From NCBI GenBank assembly GCA_001839685.1, contig MLAK01000747.1:1-64000 (forward strand): a stretch of DNA of 64,000 bases. Reading direction: 5' to 3'. The notes beneath the pieces were generated by a model. That model was not told the DNA's origin and searched no databases. It saw only the letters and a program-made list of their open reading frames with translations. Below, piece after piece: positions 1 to 8,184 of the stretch (the first letter of the stretch is position 1; every line of letters starts with the position of its first letter). Origin of the DNA: Tritrichomonas foetus (Eukaryota; Parabasalia; Tritrichomonadida; Tritrichomonadidae). The position numbers and the translations under genes were made by a program.

Positions 1-56
1 TCATTGTGGGACCCAGACCTTTGGGATGGGGACCACTATGTAGACCTTTCATATAG
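1..56. other. Atypical G/C-richer segment at window start
   Basis: About half of the first 56 bases are G or C, far above the surrounding DNA. The segment contains two spaced copies of GGACC followed by AGACCTTT. A TAG at 54-56 closes the frame used by the ankyrin gene that follows. It may be the remains of the gene's 5' end, a rearrangement junction or an assembly edge; I cannot tell which. Confidence 0.35.
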
Positions 57-1040
57 GAGGACAGCTATTTTGATATTGTCAATTTTTTATTAAAAGAAAG
101 TGAAAAACTTTCCATTCGATATGAATGGGATTGTAATCTCTTGAAAACTGCAATTTTATCAGGAAATGAAGAAATATTTGATTATCTTCTCGAAAAACTT
201 TCACCAGTAGATTTGACAACTAAACAATTCATTTTAGAAAATGCTGCAAAAACTGGGTTGCCAAAATTAATACAAAAAATTTATGAATTGTGGCCAAATG
301 ATGTAGTTTTTAATTTTGATGTGATTAAAGCCACCATTGAATCGCAAAATATTGAAGCAATTGAATATTTATTCAAAAATGGCGCTGATATTAATTTAAT
401 TAATGATAAAATATTCTCCAATATGCACAACTATTCAATTCTATTTTATTTAATAAGGAGGGGTGCAAAATTTGAATTTTCACCTACAAACAAAGCATTT
501 GTGAATTTAATTAAAAACGCCAAAGTTAATGATCTAAAATTTTGTATTCAAAAGGGCGCAAAAATTACACAAGAGCATATTGAAATGTCCCAATGCTTGT
601 TGTTGAAAAAAACACTTCAATCAATTCCATTAATGACTTTAATTTTTGATAATAATCCTGATTTGTCTGAAAAATCATTTTTAATTCGTGAAATAACATA
701 CATTGCTTTGAATTCTGGTACAAAATATCGAAAATTACTTCAAAGAGCAATCGATTTGAATGCAAAAATCGATAAGCTCAGTGTTAAAAATGCAGTTCAA
801 AGGAAAAGTTTACCAATCTTAAAAATGTTCGTGAAAAATGGAGTTCGTTTGTCTGGCCATAAATTATTAAAGTTTTTCAATACAGATCAAGATTTACCTT
901 CATTGAAAGAATTACTAACAGATTATAGCCAAATAAGCGATTATGACAATTTTATGAATGATGCACAAGTATATTCGGCTGATCAGTCAATTATTGATTA
1001 TTTGAATGAATGGAAAGAAAGCTTCAATACTAATAATTGA
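57..1040 (+). CDS. Ankyrin-repeat protein, 5' end missing
   Basis: The frame is open from just after the TAG at 54-56 to the TGA at 1038-1040. The first in-frame ATG lies about 120 codons in, yet coding-like ankyrin sequence (FDIVNFLLKE, then LLKTAILSGNEEIFDYLLEK) already fills the upstream part, so the true start is lost or broken. Ankyrin-type helix pairs recur roughly every 30 residues, for example IEAIEYLFKNGADIN, VNDLKFCIQKGAKI and LPILKMFVKNGVRL. Trichomonads carry very large ankyrin families, many with a DUF3447 N-terminus; this reads like the C-terminal half of one. Such proteins are usually protein-binding scaffolds and no specific partner can be inferred. It converges on the armadillo-like gene downstream with about 200 bp between them. 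It could equally be a truncated pseudogene. Confidence 0.7.
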   Translation, partial: EDSYFDIVNFLLKESEKLSIRYEWDCNLLKTAILSGNEEIFDYLLEKLSPVDLTTKQFILENAAKTGLPKLIQKIYELWPNDVVFNFDVIKATIESQNIEAIEYLFKNGADINLINDKIFSNMHNYSILFYLIRRGAKFEFSPTNKAFVNLIKNAKVNDLKFCIQKGAKITQEHIEMSQCLLLKKTLQSIPLMTLIFDNNPDLSEKSFLIREITYIALNSGTKYRKLLQRAIDLNAKIDKLSVKNAVQRKSLPILKMFVKNGVRLSGHKLLKFFNTDQDLPSLKELLTDYSQISDYDNFMNDAQVYSADQSIIDYLNEWKESFNTNN

Positions 1041-1246
1041 TATAGAATGGACTATATTATACATGTTATTAATAAATAGAATAATCATTAATTTTTTCTG
1101 ATCATTTACCTTACTCATTTTTTTATCAAATATCATTCTGTTCATGCATATATTTGAAAGAGAAACAATTTTCATCAAAGGCAGTATTTTAGAAATATAA
1201 TATTTTATATTAGAAATACAAATCATAATTATTGAGATTGATTAGT

Positions 1247-2707
1247 CTACATAAAGGGTCTTTCATAATCGCGAATTTTTCTCCCCGTTATTGAGTTCTT
1301 AATATAGTAAATCAGACGATCAATTTCCGAGTTTTCCATCTCATCTGAAATTCGCTCAAGTTCTTCAATGATGTCTTCTTCTAAATTTTCGGTTTCTAAA
1401 ATATATTCTCGAAAGTTGGAATTTGATGAGAGGAGCTTACTCATACAATCTAACAAAGAGTGTACAATATCAGAATTGGCAGAAAACAATAAATCTGTAA
1501 TAAATTCATATAACGAAAAACTAGATAAGCATGGTGGATTGATTTCAATGATTATGTCAATCATTTCATTTATAAACAATAACGAACTTTTCCTTACTTT
1601 AAAAGATCCATCAAATGATAACTGAATTAATTTTTCTAAGAATTCAGGTGAAACCAATTGGTGGTTTCTCATAAATATAAGCGAAAGTAATGATAAAATT
1701 TTATCATTGAATAAATCGGGATTTTCATTTTGATATATGATAAAAAATAAAGATGATACAAAGTCATGCGATGTGAAAAATTCAAGACAAGCATTACATT
1801 CAATTAGCTTTTGGATTAATGAAACAGTTGGCTTTAATACTTCAGGATTATTTAATAACTTACAAATATTTGGTAAAATAGAGGTGAAAATTGAACTCAA
1901 AGTTTTTTGAATATTCAGAATCTCATTCGATTTGCAATTCGGTGAATTAAAGGATTCAGATATATCATCAAGAATGTTTGATAACGAGTAAAAACTATAT
2001 GTTACATTATCTTTATCTTCGAGGTTAATACTCATGAATATTCCATGAATAAATTCAATTCTCCATTCTGATTTTTCTATATTTCCTTTATCAATTTTTG
2101 ATAAAGTGAAAAGAAAATAAGCTCTATCATTTATATTTTCTATGTTTCCAGCAAGTGAAAAAAACAATGGAATATCTATAGTCATAAAATTACTGTTAAT
2201 TAAATGTGATAAAGTATTTGCTGCTAGAGATGTCTGAAAACAAGGATTTTGTAAATATGATATGAGCTTGTTAATAAATTGATTATTATCAAAATATCGT
2301 TGATTTTTTTCATCTGAAAGAAAATAAGTGAGAAACCAAAAGCATTTCAAAAGTAAAATTTCTGTATCTTCAACAATATTTCCGAACATGAAAAGTATTA
2401 ACAAATTTTCAATTAAAGCAGGAAATTCAACATTCACGTTTTTATTGTCTTTAGCATAATTGAAATATTCTAGTAGAGTGGTTAATGCTTGATTCAGTGA
2501 ATCATTGTCATCAATTAATTCATTAGTGACAAAATGATGAATCACTTGAAAAGTTGGATTTATGTCAATTTGATCATTTGGATCATTTTTTCCATTGTGT
2601 GCATCAAGAGTTTCTTTCCGGGCATCTTTTAGATCCGGTGTATGCTTAAAATTAATCATTTGACCAATTAAAATTTGAATATTTCGTGAATGTCTCACTT
2701 TTTCCAT
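1247..2707 (-). CDS. Armadillo/HEAT-like helical repeat protein
   Basis: A 486-residue protein starting at ATG 2707. After a hydrophilic N-terminus of about 70 residues, the rest is a run of amphipathic leucine-rich helices in the armadillo style, for example LLLKCFWFLTYFLSDEKNQRYF, SLAANTLSHLINSN, SLIQKLIECNACLEFF and SSLLFINEMIDIIIEI. The overall plan recalls importin-alpha (short hydrophilic N-terminus, then repeats), but I see neither a basic importin-beta-binding segment nor the W...N cargo residues, so I do not call it a karyopherin. Two similar proteins occur at 28818-30341 and 58831-60252, suggesting a lineage family. Function unknown; a protein-interaction scaffold is likely. Confidence 0.7.
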   Translation of the reverse strand: MEKVRHSRNIQILIGQMINFKHTPDLKDARKETLDAHNGKNDPNDQIDINPTFQVIHHFVTNELIDDNDSLNQALTTLLEYFNYAKDNKNVNVEFPALIENLLILFMFGNIVEDTEILLLKCFWFLTYFLSDEKNQRYFDNNQFINKLISYLQNPCFQTSLAANTLSHLINSNFMTIDIPLFFSLAGNIENINDRAYFLFTLSKIDKGNIEKSEWRIEFIHGIFMSINLEDKDNVTYSFYSLSNILDDISESFNSPNCKSNEILNIQKTLSSIFTSILPNICKLLNNPEVLKPTVSLIQKLIECNACLEFFTSHDFVSSLFFIIYQNENPDLFNDKILSLLSLIFMRNHQLVSPEFLEKLIQLSFDGSFKVRKSSLLFINEMIDIIIEINPPCLSSFSLYEFITDLLFSANSDIVHSLLDCMSKLLSSNSNFREYILETENLEEDIIEELERISDEMENSEIDRLIYYIKNSITGRKIRDYERPFM

Positions 2708-2967
2708 TATTACTTGGTCATTCTTTTTTTTGGAAAGCAGTTCATAATAACATATCCAAATAAGAATATAATATGAATAAATTACAGCAACATAAAGAAT
2801 AAATATATGTGTATTCTTTTTGTTTTAACTTCTTCATGGTTTGATGAATCATAATTTTCCAGAATCCTAATCTGCCAACAAAAAAGAAATGCATCTTTAT
2901 ATTTATATTGATTATACTTTTTTTTAATTCCCTAATCATAAAAACGTTTCTAAAAAAAACAACTGTT

Positions 2968-4011
2968 TTACTTTTTCTTTGGAGCAGCTGCAAAGAAATT
3001 CAAAAGTGATTTGGTTTTCTTTCCAAGTATTTCACACGTTGTCATTTCAACTGGTTTATCAGCATCTGATAATATCATTGATCGATTGAGGAGTAATGTA
3101 ATTGGTTCATGATCACTAAGATCACCATTTTCTATCGTACAATCAACAATGAGTCCCTCTTTAATCATTGATTTTGGCATCATGAAATAATCAATTCTCC
3201 AGCCTTGATTTTTGCCTTTTGCATTTCCACGATAATTAAAGAATGAAAATTGTTGTTTAGTAGGATATAATTCTCTAAAAACATCGACATATTCATTATT
3301 TTTGATAAAATTATCAAACCATTCCCTTTCTTCATTTGTGTACCCAGCAATGCTTTCATGTCCTTCTGTTGTCCATATATCTATTGGCATATGTGCTACA
3401 TTTAAATCACCTGTCCAAATTACTGGTTTCTTTTTACTTAAGGTTTGAATATGTTTTTCTATCTCTGGATTAAAAACTTCCAATTTTTCATGTTTTCGTT
3501 GACAATCTTGTCCAAGGTTTATTACATATGTGTTTAATAGATAAAAATTAGAGAATTCCATTGTTATACATCTTCCATTTTTATCAGAAATGCCATCACT
3601 TATCTTTACCGAAATTGGTTGAATTTTCGTATAGATTGCAGTTCCACTGTAGCCTTTCTTTTCTGCATGTGAAAAGTATGCATGATAACCAGGAAGTTTA
3701 TAATAGCTGACAGGGTGTTCACTTTTATCATGTAACTTTGTTTCTTGAACACAAAATATATCTGGTTGTGCTGCTTTAATGTAATATCTCAAACCTTTCT
3801 CCCATGCAGAATTAAGTGATGCTAAGTTCCATGATGTGATTTTTAATAAATCTGATGGAACATGATTTGATTCTGTTTGTGATGCTTGTGTTGACTCGAT
3901 CGCTTGGGAATGCTCAGCGTTAATTTCTGTGGATTGCGTAGACTGAGTTAATTGGGTTGACTGAGTCGATTGTGATATTTGACTGGAAAAGTCTTGACTT
4001 TCTTCACTCAT
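2968..4011 (-). CDS. AP endonuclease, ExoIII/APE1 family
   Basis: A 347-residue class II apurinic/apyrimidinic endonuclease of the exonuclease III/APE1 type, which cuts the backbone 5' of abasic sites in base excision repair. The catalytic core spans about residues 55-310. Visible signature residues are ITSWNLASLNS (Asn62), CVQETKLH (metal ligand Glu90), GRCITMEF, TGDLNVAH (Asp202, Asn204), GWRIDYF and LSDHEPI (Asp300, His301). The first 49 residues are not part of the fold and hold ten Ser/Thr-Gln pairs. The C-terminus carries TKSLLNFF (333-340), resembling a PCNA-binding box that lacks its first Gln, followed by a basic AAAPKKK end that could serve nuclear import. The family call is firm; the roles of the tails are inference. 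It is divergent from the coiled-coil gene at 4166, 154 bp away. Confidence 0.93.
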   Translation of the reverse strand: MSEESQDFSSQISQSTQSTQLTQSTQSTEINAEHSQAIESTQASQTESNHVPSDLLKITSWNLASLNSAWEKGLRYYIKAAQPDIFCVQETKLHDKSEHPVSYYKLPGYHAYFSHAEKKGYSGTAIYTKIQPISVKISDGISDKNGRCITMEFSNFYLLNTYVINLGQDCQRKHEKLEVFNPEIEKHIQTLSKKKPVIWTGDLNVAHMPIDIWTTEGHESIAGYTNEEREWFDNFIKNNEYVDVFRELYPTKQQFSFFNYRGNAKGKNQGWRIDYFMMPKSMIKEGLIVDCTIENGDLSDHEPITLLLNRSMILSDADKPVEMTTCEILGKKTKSLLNFFAAAPKKK

Positions 4012-4165
4012 AAGATTTTCAAATTAAATAAATAGATTTCGGTAAATATGCTTCCTTGGTGAAGCCTTTTTTGTACGTTTAATCAATAATTTGTGAAGTG
4101 TAAATTATTGAAAAAGTGGATGATATAATAATTGTACGTTTAAGAAATTAAGATTTTCCAATAAA
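4012..4165. promoter_or_regulatory. Divergent intergenic region with repeated GTACGTTTAA
   Basis: This 154-bp spacer must hold the start signals of both the AP endonuclease (leftward) and the coiled-coil gene (rightward). The decamer GTACGTTTAA occurs twice in it, near 4074 and 4135, in the same orientation, the second about 30 bases before the ATG at 4166. Sequence related to AGATTTTC lies beside both start codons. No function is established for either motif. Confidence 0.3.
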
Positions 4166-6553
4166 ATGTTGAATTCGAATCAATTTCGGAATGATTCGGA
4201 TTCAGATTGCGCAAATGTTATTGACCCCGTTCAAGTCGATTCACGTTGTCGAGTAATTAAAGTTCTTCAAGAACAGATCACGAATCAAAATAAAGATACA
4301 TCCGATATATCAAAGCTCCGATCACAATTATTGATTGCTGAGCAAACCCTCGAAATGAAGGAAGCCGAATATAAATTACGAATTGATGATTTAGAATATG
4401 AAGTCGAGCAATTAAAACTTCAGAATTCTCGCTTGAAAGATTCTTTTTTCCAGCAAAAAGAAAAAGCAACGATTGCAGTTAATAATGCTGATGAAAACGA
4501 AATCAACAAAAAGTATAAAAAGTGGAAAACCAAATATCATTCATTAGCTAATTCTGAGGATTATCAAGCAAGTGCCAAAGTATTTCAAATTCAATCAGAA
4601 TTAAAAGCAAAACAAGAAGAAAATCAAAAAAATGTAGAAGAGATCTCCAGACTGACAGAAGTGAATATCAATTTGTCAAACAAGGTTATGTTATTAACGG
4701 AAGATCTTAAAAGAACAAGAGGTCTTTTGGAAAATGCAACAACCAAAAGTAACAATTTCCAAGAACAAATTAAAACTTTGAACCTAGATAAAAAGAAATT
4801 AACTGAAGATGCCAAACAAAAATCTACATTGCTTCAGCACAATAGAAAAATGCATGCAAGGGAAGAGAAGAACTTAAAAGAAAAGGAAAAGTCTCAATTA
4901 GCACAAATGAAAGCCCAAAAGCATGCAAATTATGAATTGCAAAATGAAATTACACGTCTGAAAACAATTATTGACAAAGAGGCAAAAGAGAAAAAATCTA
5001 TTATGAAAAAATTCAATAAAATGAAACAAGATCATGAAGAAATGATTGCCAAATTAAAAGAGCAACTTGAAACCTTGAAAAATGACAATGATGCATTGCT
5101 TCAAGATTTAGAAGCATCCAGATCATCTGGAAACTCACTTGGTGAAGAAGTGAGCACATTAAAGAATGAAAACAGCGAAATGCAAATACGATTGCAACGT
5201 GCTGCTAAAATAAAGGAGCATAATGCATTACTTAAAGGAGCAATCAATGAAATGAAAACAACAATAGATAATTTACAAAATAGTGTTTCATCATTTGAAT
5301 CCGATTCAATTGCAAAGACTGAGCAGATGAGGAATCTTTTATCAAAGAATTACGCAGGAATTGATCCATTTATGGAATGGAATGATATTGTTGAATATTT
5401 TAGTAATATGATTACTCAAGTCAAAGACCTTTCTGCAGAAAATTCGGATTTAATCAAGAAAAATAAGAAATTAACTAAAAGTAATAAAACTATTAAATCT
5501 GAAACACAAGAAACCAAAGAGCAAGCTACAAAGAAAAATGAAGTGTTAGAAAAACAATTAAAAGAGTGTCAGGATAAAATTTCACAATTAATGAATGAAA
5601 ATTCAAATGATTCAGCATTATTTTGCCAATCTATTCGAAAGAAGATTGATTGTGGGTATTTATCATATTACAAAACAGTTCAACAAATTATTGCTAAATT
5701 GACAAAAACTGAGTATTGTCCTGTTTCCATGAGAAGTCTCGTACTCATGTCGATCTTAACTACAAGAATACGTCATTTCAAAAAATCTGCACCATATGAT
5801 GGATCTACAATTCTAGAATTTGCATCGTCAAATCAGAGAGATGCTAAATCGCCTGTCTTGATTCTAAAAGAAAAAGTTGACGAATTAGTTAACCAGGAAA
5901 TGAAAGAAGCGGAAGAATTAGAAAAACTTAAGCGTTCCAATGCTGATCTTCAAACAAAATCTAAGAAATTTTATGCTTTATGTAAAGAGCTTCAACAAAA
6001 AATTGATGAGCAGCTAAAGATTATTGAAGAAATGAAACTTAAGAATAGTGAATTGCAAAGTATTATTGATAGAAATGCAACAGCTGAAGACTTTGCAAAA
6101 CTTGATGCCAAATATAATAAGAAAATCCAAGAATATAATGAAATTGAAAGACAATTTCTAGAAATGAAAGTAGAAATGAAGAGACTTTTGACTACGGTTG
6201 ATTCGCAGCAGCGTGAAGACCTCAACTTCCAGGCAACAATTGAAGAACTTACCCTTGAAGTTGAACAATTAAAACAAACAAATGATAAAATAAAGCACGA
6301 ATTAGAAATTGCTCAAGTTTCACTTCGTGAAAAGAACCGTGAAATTTTGTCTCTTGAAAGAAGGCTTGTTAAACAGAAATCTCAGGTTGTGGTTGTTAAA
6401 GATCAAATCCCAACTGGATATATTCCTCCTCAAATTCCACTAGAAAGTAATACAGAAACAACCACAAAAAGTAATTTTTACATGAATGACAATTTAAGGA
6501 ACAGTTTAGCTCAAATGCAAAATAGGCTCATGAGGCGCAGTGAAATGATTTAG
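4166..6553 (+). CDS. Long coiled-coil protein
   Basis: A 795-residue protein starting at ATG 4166. Residues from about 25 to 480 and from about 570 to 745 are almost continuous heptad-type sequence rich in E, K, Q, L and N. The two coils are separated by a compact island (about 485-565) containing IDCGYLSYYKTVQQIIAKL and PVSMRSLVLMSILTTRIRHF, which looks like a small folded helical domain. The last 45 residues are unstructured. No motor, kinase or other catalytic motif is visible. Proteins of this type in trichomonads are commonly cytoskeletal or basal-body components, but I recognise no ortholog. It is convergent with the WD40 gene at 6855. Confidence 0.8.
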   Translation: MLNSNQFRNDSDSDCANVIDPVQVDSRCRVIKVLQEQITNQNKDTSDISKLRSQLLIAEQTLEMKEAEYKLRIDDLEYEVEQLKLQNSRLKDSFFQQKEKATIAVNNADENEINKKYKKWKTKYHSLANSEDYQASAKVFQIQSELKAKQEENQKNVEEISRLTEVNINLSNKVMLLTEDLKRTRGLLENATTKSNNFQEQIKTLNLDKKKLTEDAKQKSTLLQHNRKMHAREEKNLKEKEKSQLAQMKAQKHANYELQNEITRLKTIIDKEAKEKKSIMKKFNKMKQDHEEMIAKLKEQLETLKNDNDALLQDLEASRSSGNSLGEEVSTLKNENSEMQIRLQRAAKIKEHNALLKGAINEMKTTIDNLQNSVSSFESDSIAKTEQMRNLLSKNYAGIDPFMEWNDIVEYFSNMITQVKDLSAENSDLIKKNKKLTKSNKTIKSETQETKEQATKKNEVLEKQLKECQDKISQLMNENSNDSALFCQSIRKKIDCGYLSYYKTVQQIIAKLTKTEYCPVSMRSLVLMSILTTRIRHFKKSAPYDGSTILEFASSNQRDAKSPVLILKEKVDELVNQEMKEAEELEKLKRSNADLQTKSKKFYALCKELQQKIDEQLKIIEEMKLKNSELQSIIDRNATAEDFAKLDAKYNKKIQEYNEIERQFLEMKVEMKRLLTTVDSQQREDLNFQATIEELTLEVEQLKQTNDKIKHELEIAQVSLREKNREILSLERRLVKQKSQVVVVKDQIPTGYIPPQIPLESNTETTTKSNFYMNDNLRNSLAQMQNRLMRRSEMI

Positions 6554-6854
6554 TCAAACTGCATATCTTTTCTATATATTTGTGTTTATTAAAAAAAATT
6601 GGATATATCACTTTCCAGTCTATCATCTCTTTTATTTAATTTTCATCCACAAAGATTATTTTATTTAATGAATTCGACGAGATCATATCTAAAATATTAT
6701 ATTTGATTACTCAAAAAAAAAATATTATAAAAAATATCAAAACACTTAATCATAAATTTAAAATAACATTAATCAAACATTGTACTAACACATAACATTC
6801 CTTCTCTTTGAATGTGGAAAAACTCAAATGTAATGTAGCATCTACATACATAAT
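6554..6854. other. Convergent intergenic region, AT-rich
   Basis: About 300 bp between two 3' ends, with short A-runs and no recognisable gene or tandem array. ACTAACACAT near 6784 resembles part of a trichomonad 3' splice site but does not end in AG and is not near coding sequence. Confidence 0.4.
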
Positions 6855-7844
6855 TTAATCGGTACATCGATATGAAATAAGTGGTGGAGGTGACTCTGTT
6901 GTGTCAACAAATTCAAACGCCTTCTCGGTTGCAACTCCAATCGTCATTGGTCCAACCATCAAGTTCTGTATCTTTCTGCGTGTACGATAGCACATTTCAG
7001 TCGAAGTTGGTGTTCCGTTTGCCACAGACATGTCGCAGGCGTAGATTTCCCCATCTGAATGGCCAGTGAAGAGACGCGCTGGACTGAGCTTCGACCAGGC
7101 AATTCCAATAATAGGATTATTGTTTCCACCACATAGAGAGCAGCATTGTCCAGGTTTTCTATTGTCAACAATAACTGCTTTTGATGAATCTTTGATAAGT
7201 GCTGCAACACGATAGCCTTCGAAAGGTGAAATAATTGACCTTTGAATTGGCATTGCTGCTTGATAGAAAATAAGCGAAGATTGAAGGTCACGAAGATCGA
7301 AAATTCGAAGTGAACCATCAAGACTGGCAGTTACGAATGTTGATGATGTGGGGCAAAAAGAAATGTCGTAAACAGGCTGTTCATGTGTTTGAATCTTTGA
7401 AACAATCTCTCCTGTGTTCAAATCTACGACTGTTGAGGTTCCGTCGACGCATCCAGCAACACATAAATATTGGTCCAATCGAGACCAATCGGCGCATGAA
7501 ATTGGGGCGTTTGCTTCGGAAATTGAAATTTCTGATGCTTTTGAGGTGACTGAATTCTCCAATTTGTAAAGATTCAATTTGGTATCACAAGATAAGAACG
7601 AATCGTAAGGTGAAAGGGTGCTTTGGGGTGAGAAAACAATGCGAGTTTGTGGGAATTTTACATCAATTTCTGTCTCGTGGTAAAATTTTTCGCCAGACGA
7701 GTGAAAAATGCTGATTTTATTCGAAGAATTCTTTTCGAAAGAACCGATCGCGAGACGAAGTTCTTTAGCAAAAATTGAACTAAAAGAAAAAGCATAAGGC
7801 TGAAATGGAAGTTCAAATGAATCAAAATGCTGAAGATTCGTCAT
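6855..7844 (-). CDS. WD40 protein, DCAF7/WDR68 (AN11/TTG1) family
   Basis: A 329-residue beta-propeller close to the usual length of about 340. The family pattern is clear from the N-terminus onward: PFQPYAFSF then LRLAIGSFEKNSSNKISI (family: RLAIGSF..E..NKV.I), ISCADWSRLDQYLCVAGCVD, QTHEQPVYDISFCP, and especially ASLDGSLRIFDLRDLQSSLI, matching the conserved ASVSADGSVRVFDLRDLEHSTI of DCAF7. In other eukaryotes this protein is a scaffold for DYRK/HIPK kinases and a DDB1-CUL4 substrate receptor. The subfamily assignment rests on those two blocks; partners in this organism are unknown. It starts at ATG 7844. Confidence 0.82.
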   Translation of the reverse strand: MTNLQHFDSFELPFQPYAFSFSSIFAKELRLAIGSFEKNSSNKISIFHSSGEKFYHETEIDVKFPQTRIVFSPQSTLSPYDSFLSCDTKLNLYKLENSVTSKASEISISEANAPISCADWSRLDQYLCVAGCVDGTSTVVDLNTGEIVSKIQTHEQPVYDISFCPTSSTFVTASLDGSLRIFDLRDLQSSLIFYQAAMPIQRSIISPFEGYRVAALIKDSSKAVIVDNRKPGQCCSLCGGNNNPIIGIAWSKLSPARLFTGHSDGEIYACDMSVANGTPTSTEMCYRTRRKIQNLMVGPMTIGVATEKAFEFVDTTESPPPLISYRCTD

Positions 7845-8184
7845 AATTTGCTTTTTCCTTTATTTTGTTTTTATTCACTTTCTGTGAATTCAATACTTTA
7901 TTTTATTCTTTTTCTTGATAGAAAAAACACTCATGTGATTTCTCAATCACCGATGATTTCACTACTTTACACAATAACTGACTTTTTAAAATTGTGTGTT
8001 ACAAATTAATTTGAATGGAATGTTCCATCGAAATTTTGTATTGACCATTGGAAAAAATGAGACTCTATTCCATTATTTGTCATATGAATTGTAAAAAATA
8101 GTATATTATATTTTAATAACACACAGATTTTAATATTGTCATACGGTATACTTCATTCATGCAAAAAATGAATCACTCCGAAAA
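7845..8184. other. Intergenic region upstream of WD40 gene
   Basis: About 340 bp holding the promoter of the leftward WD40 gene and the 3' side of the TTLL gene. AATAACACACAG at about 8117 resembles the trichomonad 3' splice consensus, but on the + strand, where no gene is visible. Nothing else recognised. Confidence 0.4.

Noticed and set aside
6780..6800. ACTAACACATAAC as a possible splice site
   Set aside because: It does not end in AG and lies downstream of a complete gene.
8110..8130. AATAACACACAG as a possible 3' splice site
   Set aside because: It resembles the trichomonad consensus but lies on the strand with no gene on either side and has no matching 5' site.
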